From positions 153,762,103 through 153,826,102 of the forward strand of contig OZ020585.1 of assembly GCA_963971535.1 (NCBI GenBank): DNA of 64,000 nucleotides, read 5' to 3'. Source of the DNA: Notolepis coatsorum. Lineage: Eukaryota; Chordata; Actinopteri; Aulopiformes; Paralepididae. Of the stretch, positions 56,905 to 64,000 are shown piece by piece. Both the position numbers and the translations under genes were made by a program. Position 1 is the stretch's first letter; each line of letters begins with the position of its first letter. The notes below the pieces were generated by a model that was not told the DNA's origin, did no database searches, and saw only the letters and a list, made by a program, of their open reading frames with translations.

Positions 56905-57080
56905 TTTGATCGGGAGTATTCCAAAAATAATATTCCAATTGTTTGATCGATATCTGCTCCATCCGATTTCCATTTGGCCAACGACATAACCAACCACAGC
57001 ATATGCATCAGATGTCCCGTAGACTGTATTAACACATTGAGTGCCACGCCCCTTCCAGGAAGTGCATCTGGCCTTGCCAC
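56905..57080 (-). other. Candidate exon, copy 2 of a duplicated pair
   Basis: On the minus strand an open stretch ends DQTIGILFLEYSRSK, followed directly by a gtaagg donor-like sequence. It aligns loosely with 57520-57652. No family is recognised. Confidence 0.2.
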
Positions 57081-57519
57081 CCATTAACCCCCTGTAATCG
57101 CTCACCTTTTTTTTTGTAGAGCTAAACCTATATTTTATATTATAGCTATTGATCTAATAACGCTGTCGATTGTCAGTGGGTTTCTTCCGGTCAACGTGCA
57201 AAAAACTGATTATTTTTTCATCTATACATTTCCGTTTTATACTGTGGTGAATATGAGTATAGTTGTAGAGTGATACTGTGTAATTCCAGGTAACTCCGTC
57301 AAAACAGCCCTTTAGTCAAATCCACTTATCACGGTGCCATTTTTCGCCTGATTATCGAATCATCCTGAAATCAACACTAGATTATTGGTATTATGTTACC
57401 GGCCCCCCATGCGTCTATCGCAGCCAATGGCACGCACACAGACACACACACACACACAGGCTGCAATCGCGGGAAAGAAATTATCGGATCAACGCAATAT
57501 TGATAATATTGAGTCCTTA

Positions 57520-57652
57520 CCTTGTAAATGATGTACTGCGAAAAGAATAATCCAATTATCTGATCGCCATTCCAAATACTGGTTGCGGTAGTCTGTCCCA
57601 CGTTATCCAGCATTGCACAGGGACGGGCGGGCAGATGAACTCGCCGAGGCAA
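57520..57652 (-). other. Candidate exon, copy 1 of a duplicated pair
   Basis: On the minus strand it ends WNGDQIIGLFFSQYIIYK followed by gtaagg. The similarity to the neighbour at 56905-57080 around DQ-IG-(L/I)-F covers about 60 bp. It could be a duplicated first exon or repeat-derived sequence. Confidence 0.2.
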
Positions 57653-58027
57653 CCGTGGTGACCGCTTGTCTTGCCGGAGTCTTTAGAACCCGCCCCCACG
57701 CCGCAGCTCGGTAGAGAAAACAAACTACATTGTTTCAAATGGAGTGCAATAGCGGCCGCAATGCGTTAGGTGGCGGTATTGACCATCTGTGATCTCAGAC
57801 ACATTCAGTACAGCATGCACAAGGTGCCTCGATGGATTATGAATGGCAATAGCGAATAAAAGAAATAACGAAACAGAAACGTAAATCTACGTGAACGGCA
57901 AACAAAGTGTTAAGTTATACTTAGTTCCACCTAGGCTTGCTGCGGTAGTCAATCAGTGATAATGGTGTGTTCAGGAATCCACTTGAGTAAATTAATTGCC
58001 TACTGCCCCCATCGGTGTACGCTTTTT

Positions 58028-58041
58028 AGTTTCAGTTTCAC
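58028..58041 (+). promoter_or_regulatory. Consensus interferon-stimulated response element
   Basis: agtttcagtttcac matches the ISRE consensus AGTTTCNNTTTCNC/T at every fixed position. This element is bound by IRF and ISGF3-type factors in vertebrate interferon-induced promoters. It lies 58-70 bp upstream of a possible first exon on the plus strand. A single 14-bp match can occur by chance. Confidence 0.45.
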
Positions 58042-58098
58042 TTCTAGAGTAGATTTTACTTCACGTGAAGCAGAAAAAGAAGTCTCTATAGAGATGCC

Positions 58099-58200
58099 AT
58101 GTTACACAACAATGGCAGAGAATTTATCAATATTTTGGATTTAAACACAGCAGAAGCTCGACTGGAGAGGAGCTCAGAGGACCAGTCCAGATCAGCAAAA
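58099..58200 (+). other. Candidate first exon downstream of the ISRE
   Basis: ATG 58099 opens 34 codons (MLHNNGREFINILDLNTAEA...) that end exactly at AAA before gtatgt, a donor-like sequence. Another ATG at 58094 in a different frame would give only 16 codons. No family is recognised, and no second exon could be identified in the repeats that follow. Confidence 0.3.
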
Positions 58201-58467
58201 GTATGTCTGCATGTTTTTTTTTCTTCTTTTCTTTCAACGCCTGTAGTAAGAGTGGAGAAACAGCGCAGTGCAGAGTGCACGTTAATTTGTTCTGTCGGCT
58301 TGTCATCATGCCTTTACAAGCTTCAACGTTTTATTCATCATCTAAATGTGGCAATACAAGCTTGATATTCAACGTTAAATGAACTCTGTGTTAAGACTGT
58401 TAGTAAGCCAGTGTAAAGTAAAGTAAAGATATTGAGCATACATTTGTAAAATGTGCAACCCTAGTTT

Positions 58468-58590
58468 CACATAGTGTCGTATGAGACGTATTCGTCGCAT
58501 GGCTGGATATACCGAACCGTGACGACCGTACCGTGAAGTCGCGAGACGAATACACATACAGTACTGTTACACCCTACCCGTGATACTGTA
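58468..58590 (-). mobile_element. hAT-like MITE fragment related to 20236-20310
   Basis: Read on the minus strand it starts gtagggtgtaacagtactgt and contains gacttcacggtacggtcgtc, with the same acggt/accgt words as the copy at 20.2 kb. Confidence 0.35.
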
Positions 58591-59149
58591 GTGCACGGTA
58601 CCTATAACCCCTCTCTGAATGCCTTTCAAGTCATTACGCTGGTGTCACGTTGACTACAACAAAATTCAACCAAAGTGAGAAACAAGACTTTCTTCCCCTT
58701 GATCCCATAAACCTTCAGCACGGGAACGGCCATAATGACTGTGCACCTCCACCACGCATGCCACGGCAAGGAAACATGTCATCCTTGATGTCTTTCTGAT
58801 GTAAGTGATCATATCTCAATCCAAGTGAGACTGTCACATTCTTGACTTTAAAATGCGATGTCCTCCCTCTGGGGCCCCACTGGCACAGAGCTGCATTAGC
58901 ATACAGTTGAATAATGAATGACCACAGAGGTCTGGACAAAAGCTCCACTTATTTACTTCCCATATTTTCAGACACCAAATCGCTCAGCATGCCAAGCATG
59001 AGCAAGCAAGTTTCTGACTTCCTTTTCAACACGATTATCAGAGGACAGTTAACGGCAGAGCTCATTACCTTTCTGACCTTATCTCTAAATACCACCATAA
59101 TTCTGGGGTATTGTTTAGCACTATTAATTATGTTATCAACCCGCCCACC
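58591..59149. other. Non-coding, no recognised feature
   Basis: No gene or boundary repeat is seen before the LINE E fragment. Confidence 0.4.
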
Positions 59150-59292
59150 CGAGTGCCATTTTAGAAGCTTCCCTTACAAAGTGTGAAGACTTTGTAAAAT
59201 TCTTCATCAATAAAGTTGATGACAAAAGGCTCCTGTCATTCTCTCCACTACACCCAGCTGTGTTACACTCTTTTGAGCCTGTTTCTCTACAC

Positions 59293-60490
59293 TAGGGCTG
59301 ACCTTCGAATTTGTTTTGGCAATCGAAGCTTCGGGGCCGAGCTTCGATTTTAATTCGAAGCTTCGAATTAAAAAAAGAATTAATAAAAAAATGTGTGATT
59401 TACACAGTGTGATTTAATTCAAGGTGGATCGCTGTTGTCGTTTGAACAACTTCAGATTTCATGGGAACTACCAATCCCCCAAATCAAGAATGTTTAAGAT
59501 GAATGATGTAAGATTTTGATTATTTGAAATATGGCCTGTGTAGACTAAACTATGCACAGAATTATGTCAGTCTACAAGGTCCGGATTCTACATGGTCCGG
59601 CAATGTAGACCTTGTAGACTCCACTACAGACCGATTATCAGTGAATTTTTAAGAAGGGCTACTTCCACAAAAAAACAAAGAACTCACCAAAACATCTCAG
59701 TAGCACCTTATCTAAGTGTTCTATTTCATATATGGAGATTCATATTTATTTATGTATTGCATGCATTTCTACATTTTATTTCCTATTTTGTTTATTCATC
59801 CCAGTATCTTACTTTCTTATGTGTGGAATTCTACAAGGCATTTACATTCACATTTACATTTAGTCATTTAGCTGACACTTTTATCCAAAGCGACTTACAA
59901 GTTCTGTACGACAGGTCATCAGGAAGAATACAACTCTATCAGCTGAGTAACAATATTCATCAAAGTGTTGCGTGTTACAGTGTAGGTTAGTTTATTAGGA
60001 CAAGTGCATGACAGTAAGGTTAGTTAGGGTTAGATCTTTTTTATTTTATTTTTAAATTTTTATTTCAGATAATGGTTGAAGAAGTGCGTCTTTAGTCGAC
60101 GGCGAAAGATTGGATGGGATTCGGCTGTCCTAACTGGGGTGGGTAGTTCATTCCACCATTGTGGGGCAAGGACTGAGAATAGGCGTGTAGGTGGTGTATA
60201 TGTGTTTGAGGATGATATCCTTCAAACAGGCAATAGTGATGATATAATTTGGGCAGTGCTGAGCTGGGTTACTTTCCTCCAGTGTATTTGTCCCCCGGCC
60301 CCACCCAATGGCCCCATGCACACACACACACAGAAGTAAAAATAAAAATAAAATAACATTTTTGAAAAAGAACATTTTTGAAAAGAAATTTATAATTTTT
60401 ATTTTTTTTTTACTTCGATTTTTTTTTAATGTTCGAAGCTTGTGCCATCGAACGAAGCTTCGAAGCTTCCAAGTATTTAAGACAGCCCTA
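59293..60490. mobile_element. hAT-like element with 8-bp duplication ctctacac
   Basis: The 1,198-bp element has ends tagggctgaccttcga and gtatttaagacagcccta and is flanked by ctctacac at 59285-59292 and 60491-60498. Sub-terminal ttcgaagc words are repeated near both ends. No transposase is seen. A LINE B 3' fragment (59847-60190) sits inside. Confidence 0.85.
59847..60190 (-). mobile_element. LINE B 3' end inside the hAT element
   Basis: Includes catttagctgacacttttat, ccaaagcgacttacaag and, at the far side, caaggactgagaataggcg. It shows the uninterrupted form of the fragment split by LINE A at 14531-18977. Confidence 0.75.
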
Positions 60491-60634
60491 CTCTACACAC
60501 ACTAAAGGAAATGGTCCCCCATACGAAGCTCGCCAGCTCCCCCGATGACATCATCCCCTCCTCACTCCTCTAGCGAGGAGGAGAGCACGCTAGCCACTGG
60601 GGTGCATTTTAAACATGCTGTAGACCGGCCTCTC

Positions 60635-61264
60635 TTAAAGGAAGATGCCAACTTTTTGGGAAATTAGCTTTTTTGTCATCTACCCTGGAGTTAGACAAGC
60701 AGATACATACCATTTTCTTCTCTGTGCATGGATTAGGCTTAGGGAACAGCTGCAATGTTAGCCTAGCGTAGCGTCATTCACTGGAAGTAGGTGTGCCAGT
60801 GTAGCTTAGTTCCCAACAGTCATGAAATACACTCCAAATAAAACTCAAACTTTCCTGTAAACATGTTGTGACCTGTGTATTTACCATGTGGAGAAATAAA
60901 AAAATATAAGCAGATATATACTCGGAACAATTTTTTGCCGAACCACTGCTGCCTGGTCGCAGTGATTTCATCACCTCAAAAGCCCTTTTGTTTTTTGAAA
61001 ACTGTTGTTTTTTCCCCCCATGTGGTAAATACACAGGTCACAACATGACGTTTTGAAGTTGTATTTGGAGTATATTTCGTGACTGTTGGGAACTAGGCTA
61101 CACTGGCACACCTTCCAGTGAATGACGCTAAGCTAGGCTAACATTGCGGCTGTTCCCTAAGCCTAATGCATGCATAGAGAAGAAAAGGGTATGTATCTGC
61201 TTGTCTAACTCCAGGGTAGATGGCAAATAAGCTAATTTCCCAAAAAGTTGGTGTGTTCCTTTAA
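60635..61264. mobile_element. Foldback MITE flanked by TTAA
   Basis: TTAA at 60635-60638 and 61261-61264 flanks a 622-bp element with long inverted arms (atgccaactttttgggaaat / atttcccaaaaagttggtgt; arms of about 200 bp). TTAA duplication is the hallmark of piggyBac-type transposition. The flanking LINE text reads on across it. No transposase is present. Confidence 0.8.
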
Positions 61265-61316
61265 AGAAACCCAATTCAGACACATCATCCCTCAGTAACT
61301 TCAGGGCCCATCTTTA

Positions 61317-61612
61317 AACGTTAGGTTATGACTATAACCAAGTTCTGTTAACACTAGTGGACGCTCTGCGTCTCTATGCATATATCTCGCTTCAGCATAT
61401 ATACACTGAATAAATTTCAAAATGTACCTTTAAATGCCAGCATTCATCTGGCCACACCCCCATCCGCTTACCTATATAAGCAGGGGTGGTGCCACACACT
61501 CATCTCCTTCCCAACAAATTTCACCACAATGAAAAATCAAGGGCCGCAGCGGCGTCTAGACGCAGAGCGTCCACTAGTGTTAACAGAACTTGGTTATAGT
61601 CATAACCTAACG
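61317..61612. repeat. Foldback at the left end of copy 2
   Basis: An arm starting cgttaggttatgactataac recurs inverted before 61612 (gttatagtcataacctaacg), about 54 bp and nearly perfect. The inner arm contains ctagtggacgctctgcgtct, unlike the corresponding part of copy 1. Confidence 0.85.
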
Positions 61613-62806
61613 TTCTGTATCACTCTAGCTCCCGCTCTGCGTCTCTATGCATAATAGGAGCTGAGCGGGAGCTAGAAGCTCGACAAATACACCCCGCTGA
61701 GGCCCCCCACAGCCATCAGATCAGGGAGGGCCGAGCCCCCCCGACCCACCCTAATGGAGGGCACCCCCCCTATTGGTGGCTTCACGGGAGGGCGACGGAC
61801 CCGACCGTGCGAAGAGGCACTCAAGCAACTCAACGCACAGGGTGAGCAGACCGTGGCTTGACCCCACGACTACACACACGCACAACCCGCATGCCACCCG
61901 GGAACGAACGGAGGAAACAACCTCGTTACTGCCCCCAGAATCACGGGGTCAAGGGCAAACCCAACCCCGTGGCAAGGCCGTAGCAGCGGAGCACGAAGGA
62001 AGACCCAGACCCACCAAAGGGACTGGGCCCCCTGGAAAGGGGGCCCGGAGAAGTCCATGATGCCAGCATCAAGACCCCACCAGGTGGGCACTTAGTGACC
62101 CCGCCCCCCACATCGCCAGCGTATTCGGACAAAGGCCCCTCAGCCGAGCGGGCCCTGTCCCCCCAATAGTACACCGCCTGGCACACTGACCCTGCAGAAC
62201 AGGCAGTCAGCATGGCCGTAAGCACACAAAAAAGGTTAACCAACGGAAGCAGGCAGCGCACCGGGGAAAAACCAGGCAACAGGCTGTTAACCCTAGCCTG
62301 GAGACTGCGGACGAGACAGGCGCCAGAGGGGACAGCTGAACACAGCCGCGCCAGCGGAAGGGGCGTATGCTGGCGTTGTTGCATGACCAAGCCTCCATTT
62401 TAAAAACCCCACCCAGAGGGGTTGAGGCAGAGAAGGCTGACACGATTGGCAGACGTCATGAACGTGCAGGGGCACCCTCAACCGGTGAACCCGGGAGTTG
62501 ACACTGCTCCAACACACCAGGGAATCAACCACCTTGGTGTTACCCAATGCGGTGGTTGTTCGTATAACCCCTCAAGAAAAAACTCCAAAACACACCTGCG
62601 GGTATACACCGGCTATACCGCAGTACAAGTGTTTCAGTTTTCAAAAAAGGGTTAACCCAGGCCTACGGGTCGACGAAACATTACTTCGGACCGGGCCCGG
62701 CGATACGGGAAGCACAGGGTCACCAGAGGAGGTCAAAGACCACCCCAACAGGCCCCTCTTCGCCATGCGTGAGAGAGGAGCAAAAAAGAATGGAGAACCA
62801 GCCCCT

Positions 62807-62925
62807 AAGCACACCGTACTTGGTATTCCCAGGCGGTCTCCCAACCAAGTACTAACCAGGACCAACCTGTGTAGTGGCCGATATCTGACGAGATCGAGCG
62901 TGTACAGGTTGGCATGGCCGTAAGC
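62807..62925 (-). rRNA. 5S rRNA-derived sequence in copy 2 (degenerate)
   Basis: 119 nt on the minus strand matching the copy at 23930-24049. Box C-side blocks (tggttagtacttgg, gggagaccgcctgggaatacc) are retained, but the box A side is damaged (ccactacacagg instead of agctaagcagg). It is less likely than copy 1 to be transcribed by Pol III. Confidence 0.75.
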
Positions 62926-64000
62926 CATTACGACAGTGCTGAGCAAAAAACATACCCAACCAGGGTCTCCATAGTGCTTAACCCTGTGACACCCGGACCA
63001 ACCTGGCATTTTTCCACCTGAAAAAAGCCCAAGTCCCTCAGGGTACCAGAACAGCAGATCTGCATCCCCGGCGGACAACGGGTTCAACTGATCCGGACCA
63101 GCATGACCAGAACCAGTCCCGTGCCCTAACCACGCCGACATGCCTACTCCAGGAGAAGGGGCAGATATGCATGTTGATCTTAAACATGAAAAGAAGGCGC
63201 CACCCAGACGTTCGGGTGAACCGCGCCCGGTGGCCCACCCCCAGGGCGTGAGACCCCTCTACATATGTTCAGATCCATTCCGTCATCATCCCCCAGACAT
63301 GAACGAGAATCCGTCGATGACAAAAAACCAGGTCGTTGGATTTGGTCGTCGGAAGAGGAAAAACCTCCATCCCAGTTGCTTTATAAAAACGCCGTTTTAA
63401 CCTCAAGCAACCAAGGCGTGCCAGTCAGTCGCCTGTTTACAGAACACCCCGAGCTAGCACTATACGTGCGTCGGGACACACCCACATCAATGAACAGGCT
63501 ATTTAGACCTGTCATTGAATCCCCAAGGCGCCATGGGGAACGAGAAGAGGGGTGTGACACTTCCTAACTCCAACTCTTTTTAGTAGAAAAGAAGGAAGCA
63601 CCAACAGTATGTATCCCAGTCTACACAGCCGGGGGTAAAATTTGTTCACATTTTTACATCCCACCACCCTCCCATAGGTAGGAGACGGGAATCCCCAGAG
63701 AGACGTCCCACGCGAGCTGTACAGATTGAAAAGAATATATTGCACCTTGAGCCATGTAAAAAATTGGATTTAGGGCTCTCCGGGGAGGAGGCACTGAACC
63801 CATACACACTCAATAATCGAATTGAATCGAATACATACACAATAGAGTAGGACTCCTTCTAGAGGGTCCACTCACCTTGACAATCTGAGGAGGAGGCTCT
63901 GTACTCTGAAGGAGGCTCCCTCACATGGAAGGAGGAGTTCCGACTCACAGAAGGCCCGAATAGGAGCTTGGTGAGGAGGAGCCCTGACCACCCCCCGAAA

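Larger units (their letters stand above)
56478..57720. repeat. Diverged tandem duplication, period about 634 bp
   Basis: ttgtagagctaaa occurs at 56478 and 57112. In both units it is followed by the blocks ttatactgtggtgaatat and, further on, a sequence ending ggtaaggat or ggtaaggac on the minus strand. Divergence is substantial. Confidence 0.6.
59150..61316 (+). pseudogene. LINE E, pre-RT/RT fragment in three pieces
   Basis: Plus-strand pieces at 59150-59292, 60499-60634 and 61265-61316 join into one LINE text. The first reads CEDFVKFFINKVDDKRLLS, the second TLKEMVPHTKLASSPDDIIP and HFKHAVDRPLL, and the third KKPNSDTSSLSNFRAHL. This is the conserved stretch around RT motifs 0-2 of fish L2-type LINEs. 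The gaps are a hAT element (59293-60490) and a foldback (60639-61260). The 5S-carrying element begins at about 61317. A stop in the second piece shows decay. Confidence 0.75.
61317..64000. mobile_element. 5S-carrying element, copy 2 (runs off the window)
   Basis: Collinear with copy 1 from its left foldback through the GC-rich core (ccgctgaggccccccac at about 61693), the 5S-like block and the gacaatctgaggaggaggct block near 63880. The spacing between shared landmarks differs by only a few tens of bases from copy 1. It sits in LINE E, cutting after ccatctttaaac. The right end is outside the window. Confidence 0.7.

Overview
The window is a stretch of animal genome, almost certainly from a ray-finned (teleost) fish. 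The evidence is the mix of mobile elements: L1-Tx1-like LINEs, L2/CR1-type LINEs, a Mag/SURL-like Ty3/gypsy element, BEL/Pao and copia elements, a tRNA-derived SINE, Tol2-like and other hAT elements, and TTAA-flanked foldback elements. I find no complete host gene, no functional tRNA gene, no CRISPR array and no bacterial-style operon. The species cannot be named from the sequence alone.

Layout. 0-2.3 kb: 5' half of a degenerate copia element on the minus strand (gag with a triplicated segment, zinc knuckle, start of protease, LTR, primer-binding site). 3.2-7.3 kb: a probable LTR element with a long Ala/Ser/Thr/Val-repeat reading frame, split by a solo LTR. 8-13.4 kb: hAT remnants and an L1-Tx1 3' fragment. 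14.07-19.70 kb: a Tol2-like hAT element that carries one LINE fragment, which in turn carries a second, longer LINE with a 2A-like motif. 22.2-38.4 kb: one L1-Tx1 LINE split by two large insertions. The first is a 5.1-kb element of unknown class carrying a 5S rRNA-derived sequence (22.47-27.56 kb). The second is a defective BEL/Pao element (30.66-37.10 kb) that itself contains a SINE. 39.8-47.4 kb: a roughly 103-bp satellite array split by a LINE, which is split by a complete gypsy element (41.04-45.78 kb), and further split by a hAT element. 49-61.3 kb: several hAT elements, long palindromes and tandem repeats, candidate orphan exons, and a consensus interferon-stimulated response element near 58.03 kb. 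61.3-64 kb: a second, collinear copy of the 5S-carrying element, running off the end.

How the parts work together. The elements do not form a pathway; they record insertion order. Many insertions can be bounded to the base by target-site duplications: gattg (gypsy), gatat (BEL/Pao), ccagt (solo LTR), cgtggggc, agtgtagg, ctctacac and actatat(g/c) (hATs), and TTAA (foldback). Only the gypsy element looks capable of activity. Its two 229-bp LTRs read as identical, and its 1,304-codon gag-pol frame has all expected catalytic residues. The most unusual feature is the pair of 5S-carrying elements, which share a layout and a terminal foldback but show no recognisable transposase.
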